Assembly (NCBI GenBank): GCA_027186245.1
Contig: CP114493.1
Span: 4,471,501 to 4,535,500, forward strand
DNA length: 64,000 nucleotides
From: Coriaria nepalensis
Lineage: Eukaryota; Streptophyta; Magnoliopsida; Cucurbitales; Coriariaceae
Direction of reading: 5' to 3'
Shown here: piece after piece, positions 13,901 through 28,636 of the stretch
How positions within the stretch are numbered: the first letter of the stretch is position 1
Layout of the letters: each line of letters starts with the position of its first letter
Notes under the pieces: generated by a model
What the model was told of the DNA's origin: nothing
Seen by the model: the letters and a program-made list of their open reading frames with translations, nothing else
Databases searched by the model: none
Made by a program: the position numbers and the translations under genes

Positions 13901-15400
13901 AGAATTCATTGGAACCGCCTTCATATGGTTCAATGACTTTAGATGACTCATTGACAAGATTTTAAGGTGAAACAAATGCACACATATCCCCCAATGGTCG
14001 TTAGCATGTTGTGCACGAAACTCATGATTCAAGTGCGAAAATAGAATTCGTTCGACTCGCCTTATTATGATTCAGTGGCTTGAGGTGACTATTTAACATG
14101 ATTCTAGAATGGAATAAATGCATACATATCCCCTTAATATTATTAACTTGTTGTGCACCAAAACTCATGTTTGAACTGCAAAAATAGAATTCATTGGAAC
14201 CGCCTTCATATGGTTCAATGACCTGAGATGAATTGACATGATATTAAGGTGAAAACAAATGCAGACATATCCCCCCAAGGTCATTAACACGTTATGCACG
14301 AACCTCATATTTGAAGTGCTAAAATAGAATTTGTTTGAATCGCCTACTTATTATTCATTGGTTTGAGGTGACTCATTCACACAATTTTAAGGTGGAATAA
14401 ATGCATACATATCCCCTAAATATAATTAACATGCTGTGCACAAAAGTCCTGTTTGAAGTGCGAAAATGAATTTATTGGAACGCCTTCGTATGGTCCAATG
14501 ACTTGAGATGACTCATTGACATGATTTTAATGTGAAACAAATGTACACATATCCCCCAAAGATCGTTAGCATGTTGTGCATGAAACTCATGTTTGAAGTG
14601 CGAAAATAGAATTCGTTCAACTCGTCTTAATATGATTCATTGGCCTGAGGTGACTCATTGACATGATTTTAAGGAGGAATAAATGCATACATATCCTCTA
14701 AATATTATTAACTTGTTGGGCGCCAAACTCATGTTTGAAGTGCAAAAATAAAATTAATTGGAAACCGCCTTCTGACGTTCTAATGACTAGAGATGAATCA
14801 TTGACATGATTTTAAAGTGAAACAAATGCAGACATATCCCCCAAAGGTCATTAACATGTTATGCACGAACGTCATATTTGAAGTGCTAAAATAGGATTTG
14901 TTCGAACAGCCTTCATATAATTCATTGGCTTGAGGTGACTCATCGACATAATTTTAAGGTGGAATAAACGCATCCATATCCCCCAGATATTATTAACGTG
15001 TTGTGCACGAAAGTCATGTTTGAAGTGCGAAAATAGAATTCATTGGAACTGCCTTCATATGGTCTAATGACATGAGATGACTCATTGACATAATTTGAAG
15101 GCGACACAAATGCACACATAATCCCCCAACGGTCATTATCATATTGTGCACGAAAGTCATATTAGAAGTGCGAGGATAGAATTTGTTCGAATTATCTTTA
15201 AATGATTCATTGGCTTGAGGTGACTCATTAACATGATTTTAAGGTGGAATAAATGCAAACATATCCCTCAAATATTATTAACATGTTGTGCACGAAACTC
15301 ATGTTTGAAGTGCGAAAACAGAATTAATTGGAACCGCCTTCATACGGTTCAATGACTTCAGATGACTCATTGACATGATTTTAAGGTGAAACAAATGCAT
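10981..15400 (+). repeat. 31-monomer HOR, copy 3 (4420 bp)
   Basis: Carries the long patch (12257-12275) and the C allele (13090), a different pairing from copies 1 and 2. GGATCC is at 12276. Otherwise indistinguishable from its neighbours at the positions compared. Confidence 0.93.
12257..12275 (+). repeat. 19-bp patch in monomer 10 (copy 3)
   Basis: Identical to the patch at 7837-7855, 4420 bp downstream. Confidence 0.9.
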
Positions 15401-18400
15401 ACATATCCCCCAATGGTCGTTAGCATATTGTGCACGAAACTCATGATTCAAGTGCGAAAATAGAATTCGTTCGACTCGCCTTAATATGAATCAGTGGCTT
15501 GAGGTGACTATTTAACATGATTCTAGAATGGAATAAATGCATACATATCCCCTTAATATTATTAACTTGTTGTCACCAAAACTCATGTTTGAAGTGCAAA
15601 AATAGAATTCATTGAAACCGCCTTCATATGGTTCAATTACTTGAGATGACTCATTGACATGATATTAAGGTGAAAATAAATGCAGACATATCCCCCCAAG
15701 GTCATTAACACGTTATGCACGAGCCTCATATTTGAAGAGCTAAAATAGAATTTATTTGAATCGCCTACTTATTATTCATTGGCTTGAGATGACTCATTTA
15801 CACGATTTTAAGGTAGAATAAATGCATAAATATCCCCCAAATATTATTAACATGTTGTGCACAAAAGTCCTGTTTGAAGTGCGAAAATGAATTTATTGGA
15901 ACGCCTTCGTGTGGTCCAATGACTTGAGATGACTCATTGACATGATTTTAATGTGAAACAAATGTACACATATCCCCCAAAGGTCGTTAACATGTTGTGC
16001 ATGAAACGCATGTTTGAAGTCCGAAAATAGAATTCATTGGAACCGCCTTCATATTGTTCAATGACTTGAGATGATTCATTGACATGATTTTAAGGTGAAA
16101 CAAATGCACACATATCCCCCAATGGTCGTTATCATATTGTGCACGAAACTCATGATTCAAGTGCGAAAATAGAATTCGTTCGACTCGCCTTAATATGATT
16201 CAGTGGCTTGAGGTGACTCATTAACATGATTTTAGAATGGAATAAATGCATACATATCCCCTTAATATTATTAACTTGTTGTGCACCAAAACTCATGTTT
16301 GAACTGCAAAAATAGAATTCATTGGAACCGCCTTCATATGGTTCAATGACTTGAGATGACTCATTGACATGATATTAAGGTGAAAACAAATGCAGACATA
16401 TCCCCCCAAGGTCATTAACACGTTATGCACGAACCTCATATTTGAAGTGCTAAAATTGAATTTGTTCGAATCGCCTACTTATTATTCATTGGCTTGAGGT
16501 GACTCATTCACACAATTTTAAGGTGGAATAAATGCATACATATCCCCCAAATATTATTAACATGTTGTGCACGAAAGTCATGCTTGAAGTGCGAAAATAG
16601 AATTCATTAGAACTGCCTTCATATGGTTCAATTACTTGAGATGACTCATTGACATGATTTTATGGTGAAACAAATGTGTGCATTTGAAGTGTTATGGATC
16701 CCAAAGGTCATTAACATGTTATGCACGAACGTCATATTTGAAGTGCTAAAATAGAATTTGTTCGAATCGCCTACTTATTATTTATTGGCTTGAGGTGACT
16801 CATTCACACAATTTTAAGGTGGAATAAATGCACACATATCCCCCAAATATTATTAACATGTTGTGCACGAAACCCATGTTTTAAGTACGAAAATGGAATT
16901 CATTGGAACCGCCTTCATACGGTTGAATGACTTGAGATGACTCATTGACATGATTTTAAGGTGAAACAAATACACACATATCCCCCAATAGTCGTTAGCA
17001 TGTTTTGCACAAAACTCATGATCGAAGGGGTAAATAGAATTCGTTCAACTCGCCTTAATATGTGATTCATTGGCTTGAGGTGACTCATTGACAGGATTTT
17101 AAGGTGAAATAAATACATACATAACCGCCAAAGATTATTAACATGTTATGCACCAAACTCATGTTTGAATTGTGAAAATTTAATTCATTAGAACCGCCTT
17201 CATATGGTTCAATTACTTGAGATGACTCATTGACATGATTTTATGGTGAAACAAATGCATACATATCCCCCAAAGGTCATTAACATGTTGTGCACGAAAC
17301 TCATATTTGAAGTGCGAAAATAGAATTTGTTTTAACAGCCTTCATATAATTCATTGGCTTGAGGTGACTCGTGGACATAATTTTAAGGTGGAATAAATGC
17401 ATCCATATCCCCCAGATATTATTAACGTGTAGTGCACGAAACTCATGTTTGAAGTGCGAAAATAGAATTCAATGGAACTGCCTTCATATGGTCTAATGAC
17501 ATGAGATGACTCATTGACATGATTCGAAGGTGAAACAAATGCACACATATCCCCCAACGGTCATTAGCATGTTCTGCACGAAACTCGTATTTGAATTGCG
17601 AGGATAGAATTTGTTTGAATTACCTTTAAATGATTCATTGGCTTGAGGTGACTCATTGACATGATTTTAAGGTGGAATAAAAATGCAAACATATCCCCCA
17701 AATGTAATTAACATGTTGTGCACAAAACTCATGTTTGAAGTGCGAAAATAGAATTCATTGGAACCGCGTTCATATGGTTCAATGACTTGAGATGACTCAT
17801 TGACATGATTCTAAGGTGAAACAAAAATGCACAAATATCCCCCAAATGTCGTCAGCATGTTATGCACGAAACTCATGATTCAAGTGCGAAAATAGAATTC
17901 GTTCGACTCGCCTTAATATGATTCAGTGGCTTGAGGTGACTCACTAACATGATTTTAGAATGGAATAAATGCATACATATCCCCTTAATATTATTAACTT
18001 GTTGTGCACCAAACTCATGTTTGGAGTGCAAAAATAGAATTCATTGGAACCGCCTTCATATGGTTCAATGACTTGAGATGACTCATTGACATGATATTAA
18101 GGTGAAAACAAATGCAGACATATCCCCCCAGGGTCATTAACACGTTATGCACGAACCTCATATTTGAAGTGCTAAAATAGAATTTGTTCGAACCGCCTAC
18201 TTATTATTCATTGGCTTGAGGTGACTCATTCACACAATTTTAAGGTGGAATAAATGCATACATATCCCCCAAATATTATTAACATGTTGTGCACGAAACT
18301 CATGTTTGAAGTGCGAAAATAGAATTCATTGGAACCGCCTTCATATGGTTCAATGACTTTAGATGACTCATTGACAAGATTTTAAGGTGAAACAAATGCA

Positions 18401-19820
18401 CACATATCCCCCAATGGTCGTTAGCATGTTGTGCACGAAACTCATGATTCAAGTGCGAAAATAGAATTCGTTCGACTCGCCTTATTATGATTCAGTGGCT
18501 TGAGGTGACTATTTAACATGATTCTAGAATGGAATAAATGCATACATATCCCCTTAATATTATTAACTTGTTGTGCACCAAAACTCATGTTTGAACTGCA
18601 AAAATAGAATTCATTGGAACCGCCTTCATATGGTTCAATGACCTGAGATGAATTGACATGATATTAAGGTGAAAACAAATGCAGACATATCCCCCCAAGG
18701 TCATTAACACGTTATGCACGAACCTCATATTTGAAGTGCTAAAATAGAATTTGTTTGAATCGCCTACTTATTATTCATTGGTTTGAGGTGACTCATTCAC
18801 ACAATTTTAAGGTGGAATAAATGCATACATATCCCCTAAATATAATTAACATGCTGTGCACAAAAGTCCTGTTTGAAGTGCGAAAATGAATTTATTGGAA
18901 CGCCTTCGTATGGTCCAATGACTTGAGATGACTCATTGACATGATTTTAATGTGAAACAAATGTACACATATCCCCCAAAGATCGTTAGCATGTTGTGCA
19001 TGAAACTCATGTTTGAAGTGCGAAAATAGAATTCGTTCAACTCGTCTTAATATGATTCATTGGCCTGAGGTGACTCATTGACATGATTTTAAGGAGGAAT
19101 AAATGCATACATATCCTCTAAATATTATTAACTTGTTGGGCGCCAAACTCATGTTTGAAGTGCAAAAATAAAATTAATTGGAAACCGCCTTCTGACGTTC
19201 TAATGACTAGAGATGAATCATTGACATGATTTTAAAGTGAAACAAATGCAGACATATCCCCCAAAGGTCATTAACATGTTATGCACGAACGTCATATTTG
19301 AAGTGCTAAAATAGGATTTGTTCGAACAGCCTTCATATAATTCATTGGCTTGAGGTGACTCATCGACATAATTTTAAGGTGGAATAAACGCATCCATATC
19401 CCCCAGATATTATTAACGTGTTGTGCACGAAAGTCATGTTTGAAGTGCGAAAATAGAATTCATTGGAACTGCCTTCATATGGTCTAATGACATGAGATGA
19501 CTCATTGACATAATTTGAAGGCGACACAAATGCACACATAATCCCCCAACGGTCATTATCATATTGTGCACGAAAGTCATATTAGAAGTGCGAGGATAGA
19601 ATTTGTTCGAATTATCTTTAAATGATTCATTGGCTTGAGGTGACTCATTAACATGATTTTAAGGTGGAATAAATGCAAACATATCCCTCAAATATTATTA
19701 ACATGTTGTGCACGAAACTCATGTTTGAAGTGCGAAAACAGAATTAATTGGAACCGCCTTCATACGGTTCAATGACTTCAGATGACTCATTGACATGATT
19801 TTAAGGTGAAACAAATGCAT
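15401..19820 (+). repeat. 31-monomer HOR, copy 4 (4420 bp)
   Basis: Long patch (16677-16695) and C allele (17510), the same pairing as copy 3. I found no difference between copies 3 and 4 at the positions I compared, so they may be a very recent duplication or an assembly duplication. GGATCC is at 16696. Confidence 0.93.
16677..16695 (+). repeat. 19-bp patch in monomer 10 (copy 4)
   Basis: Identical to the patch at 7837-7855. This is the last copy to carry it. Confidence 0.9.
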
Positions 19821-22800
19821 ACATATCCCCCAATGGTCGTTAGCATATTGTGCACGAAACTCATGATTCAAGTGCGAAAATAGAATTCGTTCGACTCGCC
19901 TTAATATGAATCAGTGGCTTGAGGTGACTATTTAACATGATTCTAGAATGGAATAAATGCATACATATCCCCTTAATATTATTAACTTGTTGTCACCAAA
20001 ACTCATGTTTGAAGTGCAAAAATAGAATTCATTGAAACCGCCTTCATATGGTTCAATTACTTGAGATGACTCATTGACATGATATTAAGGTGAAAATAAA
20101 TGCAGACATATCCCCCCAAGGTCATTAACACGTTATGCACGAGCCTCATATTTGAAGAGCTAAAATAGAATTTATTTGAATCGCCTACTTATTATTCATT
20201 GGCTTGAGATGACTCATTTACACGATTTTAAGGTAGAATAAATGCATAAATATCCCCCAAATATTATTAACATGTTGTGCACAAAAGTCCTGTTTGAAGT
20301 GCGAAAATGAATTTATTGGAACGCCTTCGTGTGGTCCAATGACTTGAGATGACTCATTGACATGATTTTAATGTGAAACAAATGTACACATATCCCCCAA
20401 AGGTCGTTAACATGTTGTGCATGAAACGCATGTTTGAAGTCCGAAAATAGAATTCATTGGAACCGCCTTCATATTGTTCAATGACTTGAGATGATTCATT
20501 GACATGATTTTAAGGTGAAACAAATGCACACATATCCCCCAATGGTCGTTATCATATTGTGCACGAAACTCATGATTCAAGTGCGAAAATAGAATTCGTT
20601 CGACTCGCCTTAATATGATTCAGTGGCTTGAGGTGACTCATTAACATGATTTTAGAATGGAATAAATGCATACATATCCCCTTAATATTATTAACTTGTT
20701 GTGCACCAAAACTCATGTTTGAACTGCAAAAATAGAATTCATTGGAACCGCCTTCATATGGTTCAATGACTTGAGATGACTCATTGACATGATATTAAGG
20801 TGAAAACAAATGCAGACATATCCCCCCAAGGTCATTAACACGTTATGCACGAACCTCATATTTGAAGTGCTAAAATTGAATTTGTTCGAATCGCCTACTT
20901 ATTATTCATTGGCTTGAGGTGACTCATTCACACAATTTTAAGGTGGAATAAATGCATACATATCCCCCAAATATTATTAACATGTTGTGCACGAAAGTCA
21001 TGCTTGAAGTGCGAAAATAGAATTCATTAGAACTGCCTTCATATGGTTCAATTACTTGAGATGACTCATTGACATGATTTTATGGTGAAACAAATGCACA
21101 CATGGATCCCAAAGGTCATTAACATGTTATGCACGAACGTCATATTTGAAGTGCTAAAATAGAATTTGTTCGAATCGCCTACTTATTATTTATTGGCTTG
21201 AGGTGACTCATTCACACAATTTTAAGGTGGAATAAATGCACACATATCCCCCAAATATTATTAACATGTTGTGCACGAAACCCATGTTTTAAGTACGAAA
21301 ATGGAATTCATTGGAACCGCCTTCATACGGTTGAATGACTTGAGATGACTCATTGACATGATTTTAAGGTGAAACAAATACACACATATCCCCCAATAGT
21401 CGTTAGCATGTTTTGCACAAAACTCATGATCGAAGGGGTAAATAGAATTCGTTCAACTCGCCTTAATATGTGATTCATTGGCTTGAGGTGACTCATTGAC
21501 AGGATTTTAAGGTGAAATAAATACATACATAACCGCCAAAGATTATTAACATGTTATGCACCAAACTCATGTTTGAATTGTGAAAATTTAATTCATTAGA
21601 ACCGCCTTCATATGGTTCAATTACTTGAGATGACTCATTGACATGATTTTATGGTGAAACAAATGCATACATATCCCCCAAAGGTCATTAACATGTTGTG
21701 CACGAAACTCATATTTGAAGTGCGAAAATAGAATTTGTTTTAACAGCCTTCATATAATTCATTGGCTTGAGGTGACTCGTGGACATAATTTTAAGGTGGA
21801 ATAAATGCATCCATATCCCCCAGATATTATTAACGTGTAGTGCACGAAACTCATGTTTGAAGTGCGAAAATAGAATTCAATGGAACTGCCTTCATATGGT
21901 CTAATGACATGAGATGAGTCATTGACATGATTCGAAGGTGAAACAAATGCACACATATCCCCCAACGGTCATTAGCATGTTCTGCACGAAACTCGTATTT
22001 GAATTGCGAGGATAGAATTTGTTTGAATTACCTTTAAATGATTCATTGGCTTGAGGTGACTCATTGACATGATTTTAAGGTGGAATAAAAATGCAAACAT
22101 ATCCCCCAAATGTAATTAACATGTTGTGCACAAAACTCATGTTTGAAGTGCGAAAATAGAATTCATTGGAACCGCGTTCATATGGTTCAATGACTTGAGA
22201 TGACTCATTGACATGATTCTAAGGTGAAACAAAAATGCACAAATATCCCCCAAATGTCGTCAGCATGTTATGCACGAAACTCATGATTCAAGTGCGAAAA
22301 TAGAATTCGTTCGACTCGCCTTAATATGATTCAGTGGCTTGAGGTGACTCACTAACATGATTTTAGAATGGAATAAATGCATACATATCCCCTTAATATT
22401 ATTAACTTGTTGTGCACCAAACTCATGTTTGGAGTGCAAAAATAGAATTCATTGGAACCGCCTTCATATGGTTCAATGACTTGAGATGACTCATTGACAT
22501 GATATTAAGGTGAAAACAAATGCAGACATATCCCCCCAGGGTCATTAACACGTTATGCACGAACCTCATATTTGAAGTGCTAAAATAGAATTTGTTCGAA
22601 CCGCCTACTTATTATTCATTGGCTTGAGGTGACTCATTCACACAATTTTAAGGTGGAATAAATGCATACATATCCCCCAAATATTATTAACATGTTGTGC
22701 ACGAAACTCATGTTTGAAGTGCGAAAATAGAATTCATTGGAACCGCCTTCATATGGTTCAATGACTTTAGATGACTCATTGACAAGATTTTAAGGTGAAA

Positions 22801-24228
22801 CAAATGCACACATATCCCCCAATGGTCGTTAGCATGTTGTGCACGAAACTCATGATTCAAGTGCGAAAATAGAATTCGTTCGACTCGCCTTATTATGATT
22901 CAGTGGCTTGAGGTGACTATTTAACATGATTCTAGAATGGAATAAATGCATACATATCCCCTTAATATTATTAACTTGTTGTGCACCAAAACTCATGTTT
23001 GAACTGCAAAAATAGAATTCATTGGAACCGCCTTCATATGGTTCAATGACCTGAGATGAATTGACATGATATTAAGGTGAAAACAAATGCAGACATATCC
23101 CCCCAAGGTCATTAACACGTTATGCACGAACCTCATATTTGAAGTGCTAAAATAGAATTTGTTTGAATCGCCTACTTATTATTCATTGGTTTGAGGTGAC
23201 TCATTCACACAATTTTAAGGTGGAATAAATGCATACATATCCCCTAAATATAATTAACATGCTGTGCACAAAAGTCCTGTTTGAAGTGCGAAAATGAATT
23301 TATTGGAACGCCTTCGTATGGTCCAATGACTTGAGATGACTCATTGACATGATTTTAATGTGAAACAAATGTACACATATCCCCCAAAGATCGTTAGCAT
23401 GTTGTGCATGAAACTCATGTTTGAAGTGCGAAAATAGAATTCGTTCAACTCGTCTTAATATGATTCATTGGCCTGAGGTGACTCATTGACATGATTTTAA
23501 GGAGGAATAAATGCATACATATCCTCTAAATATTATTAACTTGTTGGGCGCCAAACTCATGTTTGAAGTGCAAAAATAAAATTAATTGGAAACCGCCTTC
23601 TGACGTTCTAATGACTAGAGATGAATCATTGACATGATTTTAAAGTGAAACAAATGCAGACATATCCCCCAAAGGTCATTAACATGTTATGCACGAACGT
23701 CATATTTGAAGTGCTAAAATAGGATTTGTTCGAACAGCCTTCATATAATTCATTGGCTTGAGGTGACTCATCGACATAATTTTAAGGTGGAATAAACGCA
23801 TCCATATCCCCCAGATATTATTAACGTGTTGTGCACGAAAGTCATGTTTGAAGTGCGAAAATAGAATTCATTGGAACTGCCTTCATATGGTCTAATGACA
23901 TGAGATGACTCATTGACATAATTTGAAGGCGACACAAATGCACACATAATCCCCCAACGGTCATTATCATATTGTGCACGAAAGTCATATTAGAAGTGCG
24001 AGGATAGAATTTGTTCGAATTATCTTTAAATGATTCATTGGCTTGAGGTGACTCATTAACATGATTTTAAGGTGGAATAAATGCAAACATATCCCTCAAA
24101 TATTATTAACATGTTGTGCACGAAACTCATGTTTGAAGTGCGAAAACAGAATTAATTGGAACCGCCTTCATACGGTTCAATGACTTCAGATGACTCATTG
24201 ACATGATTTTAAGGTGAAACAAATGCAT
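19821..24228 (+). repeat. 31-monomer HOR, copy 5 (4408 bp)
   Basis: Returns to the short form before GGATCC (21104) and to the G allele (21918), the same pairing as copy 1, although three long-patch copies lie between them. Confidence 0.93.
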
Positions 24229-27200
24229 ACATATCCCCCAATGGTCGTTAGCATATTGTGCACGAAACTCATGATTCAAGTGCGAAAATAGAATTCGTTC
24301 GACTCGCCTTAATATGAATCAGTGGCTTGAGGTGACTATTTAACATGATTCTAGAATGGAATAAATGCATACATATCCCCTTAATATTATTAACTTGTTG
24401 TCACCAAAACTCATGTTTGAAGTGCAAAAATAGAATTCATTGAAACCGCCTTCATATGGTTCAATTACTTGAGATGACTCATTGACATGATATTAAGGTG
24501 AAAATAAATGCAGACATATCCCCCCAAGGTCATTAACACGTTATGCACGAGCCTCATATTTGAAGAGCTAAAATAGAATTTATTTGAATCGCCTACTTAT
24601 TATTCATTGGCTTGAGATGACTCATTTACACGATTTTAAGGTAGAATAAATGCATAAATATCCCCCAAATATTATTAACATGTTGTGCACAAAAGTCCTG
24701 TTTGAAGTGCGAAAATGAATTTATTGGAACGCCTTCGTGTGGTCCAATGACTTGAGATGACTCATTGACATGATTTTAATGTGAAACAAATGTACACATA
24801 TCCCCCAAAGGTCGTTAACATGTTGTGCATGAAACGCATGTTTGAAGTCCGAAAATAGAATTCATTGGAACCGCCTTCATATTGTTCAATGACTTGAGAT
24901 GATTCATTGACATGATTTTAAGGTGAAACAAATGCACACATATCCCCCAATGGTCGTTATCATATTGTGCACGAAACTCATGATTCAAGTGCGAAAATAG
25001 AATTCGTTCGACTCGCCTTAATATGATTCAGTGGCTTGAGGTGACTCATTAACATGATTTTAGAATGGAATAAATGCATACATATCCCCTTAATATTATT
25101 AACTTGTTGTGCACCAAAACTCATGTTTGAACTGCAAAAATAGAATTCATTGGAACCGCCTTCATATGGTTCAATGACTTGAGATGACTCATTGACATGA
25201 TATTAAGGTGAAAACAAATGCAGACATATCCCCCCAAGGTCATTAACACGTTATGCACGAACCTCATATTTGAAGTGCTAAAATTGAATTTGTTCGAATC
25301 GCCTACTTATTATTCATTGGCTTGAGGTGACTCATTCACACAATTTTAAGGTGGAATAAATGCATACATATCCCCCAAATATTATTAACATGTTGTGCAC
25401 GAAAGTCATGCTTGAAGTGCGAAAATAGAATTCATTAGAACTGCCTTCATATGGTTCAATTACTTGAGATGACTCATTGACATGATTTTATGGTGAAACA
25501 AATGCACACATGGATCCCAAAGGTCATTAACATGTTATGCACGAACGTCATATTTGAAGTGCTAAAATAGAATTTGTTCGAATCGCCTACTTATTATTTA
25601 TTGGCTTGAGGTGACTCATTCACACAATTTTAAGGTGGAATAAATGCACACATATCCCCCAAATATTATTAACATGTTGTGCACGAAACCCATGTTTTAA
25701 GTACGAAAATGGAATTCATTGGAACCGCCTTCATACGGTTGAATGACTTGAGATGACTCATTGACATGATTTTAAGGTGAAACAAATACACACATATCCC
25801 CCAATAGTCGTTAGCATGTTTTGCACAAAACTCATGATCGAAGGGGTAAATAGAATTCGTTCAACTCGCCTTAATATGTGATTCATTGGCTTGAGGTGAC
25901 TCATTGACAGGATTTTAAGGTGAAATAAATACATACATAACCGCCAAAGATTATTAACATGTTATGCACCAAACTCATGTTTGAATTGTGAAAATTTAAT
26001 TCATTAGAACCGCCTTCATATGGTTCAATTACTTGAGATGACTCATTGACATGATTTTATGGTGAAACAAATGCATACATATCCCCCAAAGGTCATTAAC
26101 ATGTTGTGCACGAAACTCATATTTGAAGTGCGAAAATAGAATTTGTTTTAACAGCCTTCATATAATTCATTGGCTTGAGGTGACTCGTGGACATAATTTT
26201 AAGGTGGAATAAATGCATCCATATCCCCCAGATATTATTAACGTGTAGTGCACGAAACTCATGTTTGAAGTGCGAAAATAGAATTCAATGGAACTGCCTT
26301 CATATGGTCTAATGACATGAGATGACTCATTGACATGATTCGAAGGTGAAACAAATGCACACATATCCCCCAACGGTCATTAGCATGTTCTGCACGAAAC
26401 TCGTATTTGAATTGCGAGGATAGAATTTGTTTGAATTACCTTTAAATGATTCATTGGCTTGAGGTGACTCATTGACATGATTTTAAGGTGGAATAAAAAT
26501 GCAAACATATCCCCCAAATGTAATTAACATGTTGTGCACAAAACTCATGTTTGAAGTGCGAAAATAGAATTCATTGGAACCGCGTTCATATGGTTCAATG
26601 ACTTGAGATGACTCATTGACATGATTCTAAGGTGAAACAAAAATGCACAAATATCCCCCAAATGTCGTCAGCATGTTATGCACGAAACTCATGATTCAAG
26701 TGCGAAAATAGAATTCGTTCGACTCGCCTTAATATGATTCAGTGGCTTGAGGTGACTCACTAACATGATTTTAGAATGGAATAAATGCATACATATCCCC
26801 TTAATATTATTAACTTGTTGTGCACCAAACTCATGTTTGGAGTGCAAAAATAGAATTCATTGGAACCGCCTTCATATGGTTCAATGACTTGAGATGACTC
26901 ATTGACATGATATTAAGGTGAAAACAAATGCAGACATATCCCCCCAGGGTCATTAACACGTTATGCACGAACCTCATATTTGAAGTGCTAAAATAGAATT
27001 TGTTCGAACCGCCTACTTATTATTCATTGGCTTGAGGTGACTCATTCACACAATTTTAAGGTGGAATAAATGCATACATATCCCCCAAATATTATTAACA
27101 TGTTGTGCACGAAACTCATGTTTGAAGTGCGAAAATAGAATTCATTGGAACCGCCTTCATATGGTTCAATGACTTTAGATGACTCATTGACAAGATTTTA

Positions 27201-28636
27201 AGGTGAAACAAATGCACACATATCCCCCAATGGTCGTTAGCATGTTGTGCACGAAACTCATGATTCAAGTGCGAAAATAGAATTCGTTCGACTCGCCTTA
27301 TTATGATTCAGTGGCTTGAGGTGACTATTTAACATGATTCTAGAATGGAATAAATGCATACATATCCCCTTAATATTATTAACTTGTTGTGCACCAAAAC
27401 TCATGTTTGAACTGCAAAAATAGAATTCATTGGAACCGCCTTCATATGGTTCAATGACCTGAGATGAATTGACATGATATTAAGGTGAAAACAAATGCAG
27501 ACATATCCCCCCAAGGTCATTAACACGTTATGCACGAACCTCATATTTGAAGTGCTAAAATAGAATTTGTTTGAATCGCCTACTTATTATTCATTGGTTT
27601 GAGGTGACTCATTCACACAATTTTAAGGTGGAATAAATGCATACATATCCCCTAAATATAATTAACATGCTGTGCACAAAAGTCCTGTTTGAAGTGCGAA
27701 AATGAATTTATTGGAACGCCTTCGTATGGTCCAATGACTTGAGATGACTCATTGACATGATTTTAATGTGAAACAAATGTACACATATCCCCCAAAGATC
27801 GTTAGCATGTTGTGCATGAAACTCATGTTTGAAGTGCGAAAATAGAATTCGTTCAACTCGTCTTAATATGATTCATTGGCCTGAGGTGACTCATTGACAT
27901 GATTTTAAGGAGGAATAAATGCATACATATCCTCTAAATATTATTAACTTGTTGGGCGCCAAACTCATGTTTGAAGTGCAAAAATAAAATTAATTGGAAA
28001 CCGCCTTCTGACGTTCTAATGACTAGAGATGAATCATTGACATGATTTTAAAGTGAAACAAATGCAGACATATCCCCCAAAGGTCATTAACATGTTATGC
28101 ACGAACGTCATATTTGAAGTGCTAAAATAGGATTTGTTCGAACAGCCTTCATATAATTCATTGGCTTGAGGTGACTCATCGACATAATTTTAAGGTGGAA
28201 TAAACGCATCCATATCCCCCAGATATTATTAACGTGTTGTGCACGAAAGTCATGTTTGAAGTGCGAAAATAGAATTCATTGGAACTGCCTTCATATGGTC
28301 TAATGACATGAGATGACTCATTGACATAATTTGAAGGCGACACAAATGCACACATAATCCCCCAACGGTCATTATCATATTGTGCACGAAAGTCATATTA
28401 GAAGTGCGAGGATAGAATTTGTTCGAATTATCTTTAAATGATTCATTGGCTTGAGGTGACTCATTAACATGATTTTAAGGTGGAATAAATGCAAACATAT
28501 CCCTCAAATATTATTAACATGTTGTGCACGAAACTCATGTTTGAAGTGCGAAAACAGAATTAATTGGAACCGCCTTCATACGGTTCAATGACTTCAGATG
28601 ACTCATTGACATGATTTTAAGGTGAAACAAATGCAT
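24229..28636 (+). repeat. 31-monomer HOR, copy 6 (4408 bp)
   Basis: Short form before GGATCC (25512) and C allele (26326). Like copies 1-5 it has GTTTTAACAG in monomer 14-15, where copy 7 and the right-hand repeats have GTTCGAACAG. Confidence 0.93.
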
